This document shows positions 7,725-17,254 of a stretch of DNA of 64,000 nucleotides, piece by piece. The stretch's first letter is position 1. Every line of letters begins with the position of its first letter. The position numbers and the translations under genes are program-made. A model generated the notes under the pieces. It did no database searches. It was not told where the DNA came from and saw nothing but the letters and a program-made list of their open reading frames with translations. The DNA comes from UBA9619 sp964630665 (lineage in GTDB: Bacteria > Pseudomonadota > Gammaproteobacteria > Arenicellales > UBA868): NCBI GenBank assembly GCA_964630665.1, contig CAZVVN010000010.1:1-64000 (forward strand), given 5' to 3'.

Positions 7725-8630
7725 TTATTCAACCGCACTGTATCCCATGCTGTTGAGAGTACGGACATCATTGGACCAGCCCCGCCGGACCTTTACCCAC
7801 TGCTCGAGGTGGATCTTCTTTCCAAGATAGCGCTCAATTTCATGCCGAGCCCTGGAGCCTATTGTTTTTAGTCGGCTTCCAGATTGGCCGATCAGGATAT
7901 GTTTCTGGCCACTGTTCTCACACCATATCTCGGCATGTATATTGACCAGGCCGTTCTCGTCTTCTGTGCAAGACAGCACATCGACAGCCGTCGAATAGGG
8001 AATCTCGTCTCCAACCTGCCGAAAGATCTGTTCGCGAATGAATTCGGCAGCGATAAAGCTGGTACTGCTCGCTCCATCCTGTCCAATTGGAAAGCCCGGC
8101 GGACCTTCCGGTAGATTCTTGTGCAACAGTCCAGTGAGTTGATCCACATTCCATCCGGTACGCGCAGAGATGGGAACGATCTGATCGAAGTCGTGATAGT
8201 GGCGAACCTTCGCTATCTGCGGCAAGACCAACTCAGTCTTGGGCAGCAGATCCGTCTTGTTCAGCAACAGCCAGGCCGGCACCTGAGACTGTTTGATCGC
8301 ATTCAAAACCCGATCGTCCTGAGCGTTCCAACCCCTGGCATCCATAACCATCAGAACCAGGTCGACGCCCCCAATGCTGGCCTGAGCCGTCTGATTGAGT
8401 ATCCGGTTGATAACTTTACCAGAGGAGATATGAATGCCTGGAGTGTCCACAAACACGACCTGAGTATCGTCGGTACTTGAGATCCCCAGGATCCTGTGCC
8501 GCGTGGTCTGAGGTCGTCGAGAGGTAATGCTGACTTTGCGTCCCACCATTCGATTGAGAAGGCTTGATTTACCGACATTTGGCCGGCCGAGCAGAGTGAC
8601 CATGCCAAATCGGTATTTCACATCATTCAT
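7725..8630 (-). CDS. era: GTPase Era
   Basis: A 301-residue Era, the ribosome-associated GTPase that binds the 3' end of 16S rRNA and acts in 30S assembly. G1 is GRPNVGKS (15-22), G2 lies in RRPQTTRHR, G3 is DTPG, G4 is NKTD and G5 is SART. The C-terminal KH domain carries the GQSGSRLKTIGSRAR segment. The start lies 3 bases after the rnc stop, implying translational coupling with RNase III, which processes the rRNA that Era binds. Confidence 0.98.
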   Translation of the reverse strand: MNDVKYRFGMVTLLGRPNVGKSSLLNRMVGRKVSITSRRPQTTRHRILGISSTDDTQVVFVDTPGIHISSGKVINRILNQTAQASIGGVDLVLMVMDARGWNAQDDRVLNAIKQSQVPAWLLLNKTDLLPKTELVLPQIAKVRHYHDFDQIVPISARTGWNVDQLTGLLHKNLPEGPPGFPIGQDGASSTSFIAAEFIREQIFRQVGDEIPYSTAVDVLSCTEDENGLVNIHAEIWCENSGQKHILIGQSGSRLKTIGSRARHEIERYLGKKIHLEQWVKVRRGWSNDVRTLNSMGYSAVE

Positions 8631-8633
8631 GTT

Positions 8634-9305
8634 CTAACCGCTCAGTTCGTCTAACGCTCGCCTGGCTGCATCCTGCTCGGCGGAACGACGACTCGATCCT
8701 TCGCCTTGAACACAGCAACCCCGATCATCCAGGACACATTCAACCTGAAATCTTGGCTGGTGTGCTTCCCCAGTAACCGCTGTTACGCGGTATCTGGGCA
8801 GTGACAGGCCTTTGTCCTGGAGAAGTTCCTGAAGAGTCGTCTTCGGATCCTTGGCAAGATCCAACGGATCGATCTCTGAGAGTTCCTCGCTTAACAGTGA
8901 TTCAATGATGGACTCAGTCTGGGTCAGACCCGCATCAAGATAAACAGCACCGATCAAGGCTTCAAGTGCATCGGCAAGAATGGATGCCTGGTTTGACCCG
9001 CCACTTCGTAACACTCCGGGTCCTAGCGCCAGCGATTCACCAAGTTGATGCCTTCGGGCTATCCGATCGAGGCTCTCCTTCCTGACTAACCGTGCGCGCA
9101 TTCGGGTTAGTTGTCCCTCCTCGGCGTCGGGGAAGCGACGATAAAGCAAAGTTGAGACAACCATACCGAGCACGCTATCGCCGAGAAATTCCAACCGCTC
9201 ATTGTTGTCAGAACCAAAGCTTCGGTGCGTCAATGCGCGAGCTAACAAAGAAGCCTCTTTGAAACGGTAGCCAGAAAGCAACTGGAGTCTGGCCTGACTT
9301 GGCAT
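8634..9305 (-). CDS. rnc: Ribonuclease III
   Basis: A 223-residue double-strand-specific endoribonuclease that processes rRNA precursors and structured mRNAs. The catalytic signature NERLEFLGDSV lies at residues 35-45. The C-terminal double-stranded RNA-binding domain begins near DPKTTLQELLQDKG and ends with RRSAEQDAARRALDEL. Length and domain order are normal. Its ATG overlaps the stop of the DUF4845 gene by one base, and era follows after 3 bases, so lepA-lepB-DUF4845-rnc-era-recO-pdxJ is very likely one transcript. Confidence 0.98.
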   Translation of the reverse strand: MPSQARLQLLSGYRFKEASLLARALTHRSFGSDNNERLEFLGDSVLGMVVSTLLYRRFPDAEEGQLTRMRARLVRKESLDRIARRHQLGESLALGPGVLRSGGSNQASILADALEALIGAVYLDAGLTQTESIIESLLSEELSEIDPLDLAKDPKTTLQELLQDKGLSLPRYRVTAVTGEAHQPRFQVECVLDDRGCCVQGEGSSRRSAEQDAARRALDELSG

Positions 9306-9754
9306 TACCCCGAACCGACCAAGTGGTGTATTTGAAAATTCACCAGGATCGAGAGATTGTAGATAATGGGCACAGTTCTCTGATAATTGAATTCAACCGA
9401 TTTGATGCGGTCTTTCCCTCGTTTCACGGTCAGTGCCTGATCAACGTCAACCACATCACCGACGTCGTCAAGGGTCATGATCTTGCGCAGCTGCGCCACA
9501 GCATGCTTCCTGCCAGAAGACAAACTGTCTGGCTGACCCACCATGACGTAGAACGAATTCTTGATTCGGTAATGGTCGTAGTAGATCGGATACATTTTAG
9601 CCACAAAGAGAAAACAAACGAGTAGAGTTGCTACTATCCAGAGCAAGGGCAACCAGCCCATCCCGCTCTGAATCGGAATGATTCGTTCCGACGCCCTGCA
9701 GGCCCGTCTGTGCCGGCCCGCATGATCTACGAAGAGATTGGTCGATTTAATCAA
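9305..9754 (-). CDS. DUF4845 family membrane protein
   Basis: A 149-residue protein with one N-terminal transmembrane helix (about residues 33-52, WLPLLWIVATLLVCFLFVA) and a periplasmic or exposed domain of about 95 residues (YPIYYDHYRIKNSF, VVDVDQALTVKRG). Position between lepB and rnc and this architecture identify the DUF4845 family, whose function is unknown. The annotated start is TTG 9754, overlapping lepB by 8 bases with GGGG upstream. A shorter form from ATG 9661 would begin just before the helix, closer to the usual family length; the choice is open. Confidence 0.7.
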   Translation of the reverse strand: MIKSTNLFVDHAGRHRRACRASERIIPIQSGMGWLPLLWIVATLLVCFLFVAKMYPIYYDHYRIKNSFYVMVGQPDSLSSGRKHAVAQLRKIMTLDDVGDVVDVDQALTVKRGKDRIKSVEFNYQRTVPIIYNLSILVNFQIHHLVGSG

Positions 9755-10529
9755 CTGTTTTCCCCAGGCGGGGCCAGTTTACCCCACCCCCACCCGCGGT
9801 GTCCCAGCTGAACCAGACCAAAAAGGCCCTTCCCACGAGATTTTGGTCAGGGACGAACCCCCAGAAACGACTGTCATTGCTGTGATCCCGATTGTCACCC
9901 ATGACAAAATATTGGCCTGACGGCACCGTGATCCGCATCATGTCCCTCGATGAGCGCGACTCATCCAGGAGTACTCCATGTATAGTCTCCCCTAGTTCTT
10001 CTCGGTATTCTGCAACACTAGCTGCCGTAGTGTTTGATTCATTCAAAAGATGCCGTTTCACCGGTTCCAACGGTACGGCGACACCATTGACCCATATCTG
10101 CTTTCCCCGGTAATCAATGATGTCACCGGGGATTCCAACCACTCGCTTGATAAAATTAGTTTTCTGATCATGAGGATATCTGAATACCAGCACATCGCCA
10201 CGCCGCGGGACGCCAAGCGATATGATCTTCCGATTGATCACAGGAATACGGATACCATAACTGAATTTTGATACCAGGATAAAGTCCCCGATGTAAAGAC
10301 TCGGCAGCATTGATCCAGACGGAATCCGGAAAGGCTCAACGATAAAAGACCGCAGTACAAACACAACCAGAATGACCGGGAAGAACGCTCTTGCATATTC
10401 AACGACAGCGGCGACCGTTTTCGACGGGGCATGATCTACTTCGGAGGTTCGTGTTCGGCTGAGGCGATCCCACAAGCTGACGGCTCCCGTGAGAACCAGT
10501 GCTGCAAACAACCAGAATGCGAAATCCAT
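9747..10529 (-). CDS. lepB: Signal peptidase I
   Basis: A 260-residue inner-membrane serine protease that removes signal peptides from exported proteins. Two N-terminal transmembrane helices (about 4-20 and 48-65) flank a short cytoplasmic loop. The catalytic Ser73 is in PSGSMLPSL and Lys128 in FIKRVVGIPGD, the Ser-Lys dyad. The box E segment MGDNRDHSNDSRFWGFV is present. It sits 3 bases after lepA, the classic lepA-lepB pair, and likely processes the Skp, BamA and barrel-protein precursors encoded in this window. Confidence 0.97.
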   Translation of the reverse strand: MDFAFWLFAALVLTGAVSLWDRLSRTRTSEVDHAPSKTVAAVVEYARAFFPVILVVFVLRSFIVEPFRIPSGSMLPSLYIGDFILVSKFSYGIRIPVINRKIISLGVPRRGDVLVFRYPHDQKTNFIKRVVGIPGDIIDYRGKQIWVNGVAVPLEPVKRHLLNESNTTAASVAEYREELGETIHGVLLDESRSSRDMMRITVPSGQYFVMGDNRDHSNDSRFWGFVPDQNLVGRAFLVWFSWDTAGGGGVNWPRLGKTVD

Positions 10530-10532
10530 ACC

Positions 10533-12338
10533 CTAATCTCCGACCCGTAATACTGACAGGAATGCTTCCTGTGGAATCGACACCGAGCCGATCTGTTTCA
10601 TACGCTTTTTTCCTTGTTTTTGTTTCTCAAGTAGTTTTCGCTTTCTGGTAACATCCCCACCATAGCATTTTGCGGTCACGTTTTTCCGCAAGGCCTTAAC
10701 CGTCTCCCTGGCTATGACCCGAGAGCCTACAGAGGCTTGAATAGCGATATCAAACATCTGTCTGGGTATGAGTTTTCGCATCCGGGTTATCAACTCGCGA
10801 GCCCTGCGGCTCGCCTGTTCCCGATGAATCAGCACAGAGAGTGGATCGATCCGGTCACCGTTGATTAGAACATCTACCTTGACCATATCAGCTGGTTGGT
10901 GACCCAGTAACTCGTAATCCAGAGAGGCAAAACCACGACTGACCGATTTTAGTTGATCGTGGAAATCCAGCACCACTTCGGCCAGCGGCAGGTCAAATTC
11001 GATCAGCACCTGTCGGCCATGGTAGTTGACGCTGTTCTGAACCCCCCTCTTGGCGATGCACAAAGAAATCACCCCGCCCACCTGCTCTTGGGGGGTCACA
11101 ATTCTTGCCCGAATAAATGGCTCTCGAATCTGTGCTATCTGGGCAGATTCAGGGAGTTCGGTCGGATTCTGGACCACGACCATAGTGCCGCTGGTTGTCA
11201 GCACTTGATAGACGACCGTCGGCGCCGTTGTGATCAGTTCAAGTTCATACTCTCTCTCCAGCCTTTCCTGCACGATCTCAAGATGCAGTAAACCCAGAAA
11301 ACCGCACCTGAATCCGAATCCGAGCGCAGGTGAGACCTCGGGTTCATAACGCAGGGACGCATCGTTCAAGCTGAGTTTCTCCAGGGCAACCCTAAACACC
11401 TCATAGTCGGCGTTATTAACTGGGTAAAGCCCGGCGAAGACGGTCGGCTTTTCCTCCTTGAAGCCGGCAAAAGGATTCTGACTGCCGTCCCTCGGATCCA
11501 TTATGGTGTCGCCCACTCGGGCAGCCTTGATCTCTTTGATTCCTGCGATGACATAGCCGACGTCACCCGCAGCCAGGCAGGACACCGACACACGTTTGGG
11601 CGTAAATACACCGATGTCCTCGACATCATGGTCCCGCCCGGTCGAGAACATCCGAATCTTCATCCTGCGCCTTAACACGCCATCTATTACCCGAACCAGC
11701 GAAACAGTGCCGAGGTAATTATCGAACCACGAATCAACGATAAGCGCCTTGAGAGAGGCATTCGGCTCACCAGCCGGTGGCGGTAACAACGTTACGATAG
11801 CTTCGAGAACTTCTTCAACGCCAGCTCCGGTCTTGGCGCTGATCGATATTGCGTTTGTACACTCCAGCCCGATGAGATCTTCTATCTCTTCACGAACCCG
11901 GTCGAGATCGGCTGATGGCAGATCAATTTTGTTCAGCACAGGTATGACTTCCAACCCCAGGTCGACCGCGGTATAACAGTTTGCGAGAGTTTGAGCTTCT
12001 ACTCCCTGAGAGGCATCCACAACCAGTAACGCACCCTCACAGGCACTCAGGGATCGCGATACTTCGTAGGCAAAGTCAACGTGCCCAGGGGTATCTATAA
12101 AATTCAGGCCATAGCTGTGCCCGTCTTTTGCCGTATATTCCAAGAAAACACTTTGCGCTTTAATTGTAATTCCACGCTCTCTTTCGAGGTCCATAGTATC
12201 CAGAACCTGTTCCGACATTTCTCGATCCGCCAGTCCGCCACAATGCTGAATCAGCCGATCGGATAGAGTAGATTTTCCATGATCAATGTGGGCAATGATC
12301 GCGAAGTTTCGGATTCGGCTTCGGTCGCGCATCGACAT
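10533..12338 (-). CDS. lepA: Elongation factor 4 (LepA GTPase)
   Basis: A 601-residue translational GTPase related to EF-G that acts on initiation and stalled or back-translocated ribosomes. G1 is AHIDHGKST (16-24), G3 is DTPGHVDF, G4 is NKID and G5 is SAKTG. The C terminus has the LepA-specific domain (VTAKCYGGDVTRKRKLLEKQ). Length matches the family exactly. It is first of the lepA-lepB-DUF4845-rnc-era-recO-pdxJ row. argC lies 10 bases upstream in the same direction, where rseP-regulatory genes (rseA-rseB-mucD) often sit in related genomes. Confidence 0.98.
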   Translation of the reverse strand: MSMRDRSRIRNFAIIAHIDHGKSTLSDRLIQHCGGLADREMSEQVLDTMDLERERGITIKAQSVFLEYTAKDGHSYGLNFIDTPGHVDFAYEVSRSLSACEGALLVVDASQGVEAQTLANCYTAVDLGLEVIPVLNKIDLPSADLDRVREEIEDLIGLECTNAISISAKTGAGVEEVLEAIVTLLPPPAGEPNASLKALIVDSWFDNYLGTVSLVRVIDGVLRRRMKIRMFSTGRDHDVEDIGVFTPKRVSVSCLAAGDVGYVIAGIKEIKAARVGDTIMDPRDGSQNPFAGFKEEKPTVFAGLYPVNNADYEVFRVALEKLSLNDASLRYEPEVSPALGFGFRCGFLGLLHLEIVQERLEREYELELITTAPTVVYQVLTTSGTMVVVQNPTELPESAQIAQIREPFIRARIVTPQEQVGGVISLCIAKRGVQNSVNYHGRQVLIEFDLPLAEVVLDFHDQLKSVSRGFASLDYELLGHQPADMVKVDVLINGDRIDPLSVLIHREQASRRARELITRMRKLIPRQMFDIAIQASVGSRVIARETVKALRKNVTAKCYGGDVTRKRKLLEKQKQGKKRMKQIGSVSIPQEAFLSVLRVGD

Positions 12339-12348
12339 AGACTGAATA

Positions 12349-13317
12349 TCAGGCCTGCTTTTCGTGGGGTAGACCTGTCCCCTCGCCCAGGCCCAACATC
12401 AAATTCAGCGACTGGATAGCGACACCCGATGCTCCTTTACCTAGGTTGTCGAGCAGCCCGACCAGCAATGCGTGTCCCGCCGGGTTCGCCACCACGTGCA
12501 ACGACATATTGTTGGTGCCATTCAACACCGTGGGATCAAGTGCCCATTCATCCAGTGGCGCAAAAGCAGTGAAGGGCTCTACCTTCACAAAAACCTCACT
12601 GCGATACCGGTCAGACAAGGTTTCCCAGATAGTCTTTCCGGTGACGCCGGGAGCCATAAGAGCAGCATGGATCGGAATCTGGACCCGCATCCCGTTAGAA
12701 AATGGTCCGACTGCTGGCAAGAATTGAGGCGCTTGGAGCAAACCTGCGTAACGCTGCATTTCAGGAACATGCTTGTGAACCCGCTCTGCTGCATAAGGGG
12801 CTTCATACAAGTGCTGTTTTAGTCCGTTGTTTGATTCCCAACGTTCGATAAGTGCCCGGCCGCCTCCGCTATATCCCGATAATGCGTGACAGGATATCGG
12901 TGCATCCGGTGCCAGCAAACCCGCATCGAGCAGAGGCCGCATAAGCAAGATAAACGCGGAAGGATAACAACCGGGATTCGTGACGTACTGAGCTCCTCTA
13001 ATAGCAGCACGTTGCTCAGATTCCAATTCCGGAAGACCGTATACCCACCCATCAGCTACCCGATGGTTTGAGCTCGCGTCGATTACTCGTGAGCCACTTT
13101 CTTTTGCCCATCCGGCTGCTTCTGCCGCAGCATCGTCGGGTAAACACAATAATGCAATATCCGATTCGGCAATCGCTTGCCGTCTAGCTACCGTCGATTT
13201 TCGAGACACCTCATCAAGCGTAAACAAATCAAGGTCGTCGCGTTCGGTGAGCCAGCTTCGAATTCGCAGCCCGGTAGTGCCGGCATGGCCGTCTATGAGA
13301 ACTCTTGGTCTCGACAT
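12349..13317 (-). CDS. argC: N-acetyl-gamma-glutamyl-phosphate reductase, type 2
   Basis: It reduces N-acetylglutamyl phosphate to the semialdehyde with NADPH, the third step of arginine synthesis. From ATG 13317 it has 322 residues and begins with the dinucleotide-binding segment RPRVLIDGHAGTTGLRI. The catalytic Cys is in NPGCYPSAF. HALSGYSGGGR and the following region fit the shorter type 2 ArgC group rather than the longer type 1. An ATG at 13335 is also in frame but adds only six unconserved residues. No other arg gene is close, and it lies 10 bases ahead of lepA, an unusual partner. Confidence 0.93.
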   Translation of the reverse strand: MSRPRVLIDGHAGTTGLRIRSWLTERDDLDLFTLDEVSRKSTVARRQAIAESDIALLCLPDDAAAEAAGWAKESGSRVIDASSNHRVADGWVYGLPELESEQRAAIRGAQYVTNPGCYPSAFILLMRPLLDAGLLAPDAPISCHALSGYSGGGRALIERWESNNGLKQHLYEAPYAAERVHKHVPEMQRYAGLLQAPQFLPAVGPFSNGMRVQIPIHAALMAPGVTGKTIWETLSDRYRSEVFVKVEPFTAFAPLDEWALDPTVLNGTNNMSLHVVANPAGHALLVGLLDNLGKGASGVAIQSLNLMLGLGEGTGLPHEKQA

Positions 13318-13503
13318 GGCGGCGCATTCTACCATTCTAGAACCGCACCGCCACTCGCCACATGTACTACCCCGTATACCCTTCCCCAGAAAGACAGAAT
13401 ACCCTGCCTTCCGATACCTTAAGAAGTCCTAGCCTTCGCCTGGGCTAACTTGGAGGATCCCACGCTAGGATATTATTGGTGTTGTCTACAGAACATCGCC
13501 ATG

Positions 13504-13779
13504 TCACCCGTTCTTGGGAGTCTGTGATTTCTTCTTGACTTTGAATTCAAGAATAGCATCTATAAGTGCGCCTAGTTCTGGTTCTTCGGGCCGGGTTCGG
13601 TTGAACAACCAGTCGAGAATCTCGGGATCCTGTCGTTTCAGCAATCTACCCAGCGCAGCACGTTGACGGGTAGGCATCGACTCATATTGCCGCTCGGCGA
13701 ACGGTGTCAGTAGAGCATCGAGCTCGCGAGCACCTCGCCTGCACCGCCACAATAATCTCGAACGCTCCTCTCGCATCAT
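13504..13779 (-). CDS. sdhE: FAD assembly factor SdhE
   Basis: A 91-residue SdhE/CptB-family protein that promotes covalent attachment of FAD to SdhA. The conserved RGxxE motif is present (RRGARELD, residues 14-21), followed by the family's acidic helices (PEILDWLF, PEEPELGALIDAI). The C terminus is lysine-rich (KVKKKSQ). It starts 3 bases after sdhB stops, so flavinylation factor and flavoprotein are made from one transcript. Length is normal. Confidence 0.95.
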   Translation of the reverse strand: MMREERSRLLWRCRRGARELDALLTPFAERQYESMPTRQRAALGRLLKRQDPEILDWLFNRTRPEEPELGALIDAILEFKVKKKSQTPKNG

Positions 13780-13782
13780 GGC

Positions 13783-14559
13783 TCATTTCCGAGTCGCGAG
13801 CATCTGCTTGATCTCACTGATGGCTCTCGCTGGGTTCAGACCCTTCGGGCAGGCGCTTGTGCAGTTCATGATCGTACGACAACGATAAAGTCCGAATGAA
13901 TCATCCAGTTGGTCCAATCTCCGATCGGTGGCACTGTCTCTGCTGTCCGAGAGCCATCGGTTCGCCTGAAGAAGAGCCGCCGGGCCCAGGTAGCGATCAC
14001 CGTTCCACCAGTAACTCGGGCAACTGGTGGAGCAACACGCGCAAAGAATACATTCATAAAGTCCATCAAGGCCCTGACGTTCCGAAACCGACTGCAGCCG
14101 TTCCTGACCATTGCCAGTCTCTTCTGCCTGTAGCCATGGTTCAACCGAGGCATATTGACTGATAAAATGAGTCAGGTCGGGTACAAGATCTTTAATGATG
14201 GGCAGGTGGGGCAACGGGTAGATCTTAACCGTAGCCTTGATATCTTTGATCGGCATCGTGCACGCCAGAGTGTTTACACCATCGATGTTCATCGCGCAGG
14301 ATCCGCAAATACCCTCGCGGCAGGAACGCCGAAACGTAAGCGTCGAATCGATTTCATTTTTGATTTTGATAATCGCGTCCAGGACCATTGGCCCACATTC
14401 ATCCAGATCAAGGTCATAGGAATCCAGCCTGGGGTTGCTGTCAATATCTGGATCCCATCGATAGATCGCGAACCTGCGCAGGTTTTTGCTGCCTTCATCT
14501 GCAGCATGAAGCTTACCCTCCCCTACCCTGGAGTTCTTTGGCAACAGGAATTCAGCCAT
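13783..14559 (-). CDS. sdhB: Succinate dehydrogenase iron-sulfur subunit
   Basis: A 258-residue electron-transfer subunit of complex II, passing electrons from the SdhA flavin to ubiquinone. The plant-type ferredoxin domain holds a [2Fe-2S] site at Cys80, Cys85, Cys88 and Cys100 (SCREGICGSC). The C-terminal domain holds [4Fe-4S] and [3Fe-4S] sites at Cys170, Cys173, Cys176, Cys180, Cys227, Cys233 and Cys237 (CILCACCSTSCP, NCTSACPKG). All ligands are intact. It lies 9 bases after sdhA and before sdhE. Confidence 0.98.
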   Translation of the reverse strand: MAEFLLPKNSRVGEGKLHAADEGSKNLRRFAIYRWDPDIDSNPRLDSYDLDLDECGPMVLDAIIKIKNEIDSTLTFRRSCREGICGSCAMNIDGVNTLACTMPIKDIKATVKIYPLPHLPIIKDLVPDLTHFISQYASVEPWLQAEETGNGQERLQSVSERQGLDGLYECILCACCSTSCPSYWWNGDRYLGPAALLQANRWLSDSRDSATDRRLDQLDDSFGLYRCRTIMNCTSACPKGLNPARAISEIKQMLATRK

Positions 14560-14568
14560 ATTACAACC

Positions 14569-16359
14569 TCAGTAGACTCTTGCCTGTGGGGGCATCGACT
14601 CGACATCATCAGTCTCGGGCTCAAGCTGCACAGGCCGGTAATCGATCCGGGACGGTCCTGCACCATCAAACCAGACCAGGGAGTGTTTCATCCAGTTCTC
14701 GTCGTCTCTTTCTGGGAAATCCTCTCGGGCATGTGCACCTCGGCTTTCACAGCGCTGCACGGCCGCGTGCATGGTCACGGCCGATTGTGACAGCAAATTA
14801 TCCAGCTCAAGGGTTTCGACCAGATCTGTGTTCCAGATCAACGAACGATCACTTACCGAGAGATCGGCAAATTCCGTCTGGATGGTAGACAAATCATTTA
14901 CACCATCGGCAAGCACCTCGCCAGTACGAAATACGGAACAATTGTTCTGCATGGTCCTCTGCATCCGTAATCGGATCTGAGCTGTTGAATGATTACCCGA
15001 AGCGTAACGATAGCGATCTATTCGATCGATGATAGGACTACTATCAACATCACCGGCTGTTCTTCTGCCGCTCTCACTAGCAAGTATTTCACCGGCTCTC
15101 AACGCCGCTGCTCGACCGAACACGATCAGATCCAGTAGCGAATTCGAGCCAAGCCGGTTTGCACCATGGACTGAGACACAAGCAGCTTCTCCTACCGCCA
15201 TCAACCCTGGGACAATTTCATCACCACCATCTTCTCCAAGGGTTATCACCTCTCCCCAGAGGTTAGTTGGTATTCCGCCCATATTGTAGTGAACCGTGGG
15301 CAATACAGGAATCGGCTCCCGATTTGCATCAACTCCGGCAAAAATTCGGGCTGTATCGGTGATTCCAGGCAGACGCTCTTGAAGGACTGCAGAGCCCAGA
15401 TGCTCAAGATGCAGCAACAAGTGATCCTGCTCTTCGCCTACGCCCTTGCCAGAACGTATTTCCTTGGTCATGGCGCGGCTCACAACATCCCTAGAAGCCA
15501 GATCCTTTGCATTCGGCGCATAGCGTTCCATGAATCGCTCACCATCCGAATTGGTCAAATAGGCACCTTCACCCCGAGCACCCTCGGTGATCAGGCAGCC
15601 TGAGCCGTAGACTCCGGTCGGGTGAAACTGAACGAACTCCATATCCTGTAGTGGCAAACCAGCTCGTAAAACCATACCGTTGCCGTCTCCGGTACAGGTG
15701 TGCGCAGAAGTTGCAGAGAAGTAGGCACGCCCATAGCCCCCAGTGGCCAGAATGACAATGGGACTGATAAACCGGTGCAGAGTGCCGTCCTCCAACCTCC
15801 ACGCCATCACCCCATGGCATTCCCCATCTCCCATGATCAGATCCAGGGCAAAATATTCAATAAAAAAATCGGCATCGCGCCTCAGTGATTGCTGATACAG
15901 TGTGTGCAGGATCGCGTGCCCGGTTCGATCTGCGGCGGCACAGGTCCTCTGCGCCAAGCCCTCTCCATAATGGGTTGTCATCCCGCCAAAGGCTCTCTGA
16001 TAGATCGTGCCATCTTCGGTCCGAGAAAATGGTACACCGTAATGTTCGAGTTCTATAACTGCGGCTGGTGCTTCTCGGCACATATAGGCTATGGAATCTT
16101 GATCACCCAGCCAGTCGGAGCCTTTGACGGTGTCATACATATGCCAGCGCCAATCATCTTCACCCATATTCGCAAGAGCCGCACTCATGCCGCCCTGCGC
16201 AGCGACCGTGTGTGAACGTGTCGGAAACACCTTGCTGATACAAGCGGTCTTCATGCCTTTCTCTGCGAGCCCAAGACAGGCACGAAGGCCCGCTCCTCCG
16301 GCTCCTACTACCACTACATCGTAAGCGTGATCTATGACCGTGTAACTTTTCTGGGGCAT
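14569..16359 (-). CDS. sdhA: Succinate dehydrogenase flavoprotein subunit
   Basis: A 596-residue flavoprotein that oxidises succinate to fumarate. FAD-binding GAGGAGLRA lies at residues 19-27; the FAD is expected to attach to His50 in RSHTVAAQGG. Active-site segments QFHPTGVYGSG and SVHGANRLGSNS are present. The C terminus ends in PPQARVY, as in the SdhA family. Length and organisation match the membrane-bound complex II enzyme rather than fumarate reductase, supported by the neighbouring two-gene anchor. The gene is 7 bases after sdhD. Confidence 0.98.
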   Translation of the reverse strand: MPQKSYTVIDHAYDVVVVGAGGAGLRACLGLAEKGMKTACISKVFPTRSHTVAAQGGMSAALANMGEDDWRWHMYDTVKGSDWLGDQDSIAYMCREAPAAVIELEHYGVPFSRTEDGTIYQRAFGGMTTHYGEGLAQRTCAAADRTGHAILHTLYQQSLRRDADFFIEYFALDLIMGDGECHGVMAWRLEDGTLHRFISPIVILATGGYGRAYFSATSAHTCTGDGNGMVLRAGLPLQDMEFVQFHPTGVYGSGCLITEGARGEGAYLTNSDGERFMERYAPNAKDLASRDVVSRAMTKEIRSGKGVGEEQDHLLLHLEHLGSAVLQERLPGITDTARIFAGVDANREPIPVLPTVHYNMGGIPTNLWGEVITLGEDGGDEIVPGLMAVGEAACVSVHGANRLGSNSLLDLIVFGRAAALRAGEILASESGRRTAGDVDSSPIIDRIDRYRYASGNHSTAQIRLRMQRTMQNNCSVFRTGEVLADGVNDLSTIQTEFADLSVSDRSLIWNTDLVETLELDNLLSQSAVTMHAAVQRCESRGAHAREDFPERDDENWMKHSLVWFDGAGPSRIDYRPVQLEPETDDVESMPPQARVY

Positions 16360-16366
16360 GTCTTGC

Positions 16367-16741
16367 TTAACTCATTGTCACCACTAATACCGCGACAACA
16401 GATATTGCGGTCATGGCGAGAGTCATCCATCTTACCGTGAGGACCAGAATCTCTTGCCGCCTTACATTCGCCACGTAATCCTCCACAACGGCTTGGATTC
16501 CTAGCATTGCGTGCAGGTATAGAGCTATGAATCCTACGATGAAGAGTCCGGCGATGACAGGGGATTGGAGCCATTCGATCGCTACTGAGTAACCCTGTCC
16601 GACCCCCCGCATCACGTTGATCATGAGCCATAAGCACAATGGCAACAGCACGATCGCAGTGTAGCGCTGGTATCGCCAATGTCCGACACCAGATCTAGTT
16701 ATCCTTTCCGTCACAGGGTCTCGATCAGCGTCCATTCTCAA
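16367..16741 (-). CDS. sdhD: Succinate dehydrogenase hydrophobic anchor subunit
   Basis: A 124-residue integral membrane protein with three predicted helices (about 26-44, 61-82, 97-123). His77 in LYLHAMLGIQ is in the position of the family's haem b region, and Tyr89 in VVEDYV corresponds to the conserved Tyr near the quinone site. With SdhC it anchors SdhAB to the inner membrane and forms the ubiquinone site. It starts 2 bases after sdhC. Confidence 0.95.
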   Translation of the reverse strand: MRMDADRDPVTERITRSGVGHWRYQRYTAIVLLPLCLWLMINVMRGVGQGYSVAIEWLQSPVIAGLFIVGFIALYLHAMLGIQAVVEDYVANVRRQEILVLTVRWMTLAMTAISVVAVLVVTMS

Positions 16742-16743
16742 GA

Positions 16744-17127
16744 TCAGCTACCCAGTAGAAGAGCCAGTGTCGACACGGTCAGCAGAACAGATACTCCAAT
16801 AACCAGCTTACCCGTTAAGTACACCAGTGGAAGTTCCAGACAATACCCCAGATCCCAAAGCAGATGTCGTACTCCATTCGCAAGATGGTAGTACAGACTT
16901 AGCACCCATACAGCTAAAACAAACTGGCCTAGGGCCGATCCGATGACCCGATTCCAGCAATCAAAGGTATATTCACCTAGAGCCAGCGCTACGACCCAAC
17001 CTGACATCATCAACAGACCTGCGGAAAGGACAATACCCGTCATGCGATGCAGTATCGACAGCACGGAGGTCAGCTGGGGCCGGTACACCTGCAGATGGGG
17101 TGAGAGTGGGCGTTGTCTGAGGGGCAT
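16744..17127 (-). CDS. sdhC: Succinate dehydrogenase cytochrome b556 subunit
   Basis: A 127-residue membrane anchor beginning with the family signature RPLSPHLQVYRPQLTSVLSI followed by HRMTG. Three helices are predicted. His81 in SLYYHLANGVRH is in the position of the axial haem b ligand. It is first of the operon sdhC-sdhD-sdhA-sdhB-sdhE. The upstream 400 bases carry a TATAAT box within a palindrome, so this subunit's 5' leader is likely where the operon is controlled. Confidence 0.96.
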   Translation of the reverse strand: MPLRQRPLSPHLQVYRPQLTSVLSILHRMTGIVLSAGLLMMSGWVVALALGEYTFDCWNRVIGSALGQFVLAVWVLSLYYHLANGVRHLLWDLGYCLELPLVYLTGKLVIGVSVLLTVSTLALLLGS

Positions 17128-17254
17128 AATCAGGAAACGATCAAGCGATGCGCCAGCACGGGAAAGACCGCGGACTACTCGAGGATCTATGCAACGTCTT
17201 CTGTTCTTCCGGGTGAATCTATCGTGTGGGATCGGCCGTCCCTTAATACAACCC

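Noticed and set aside
14155..14790. 211-codon open frame on the plus strand
   Set aside because: It runs antisense across sdhB and sdhA; composition is low-quality and the sdh genes are certain.
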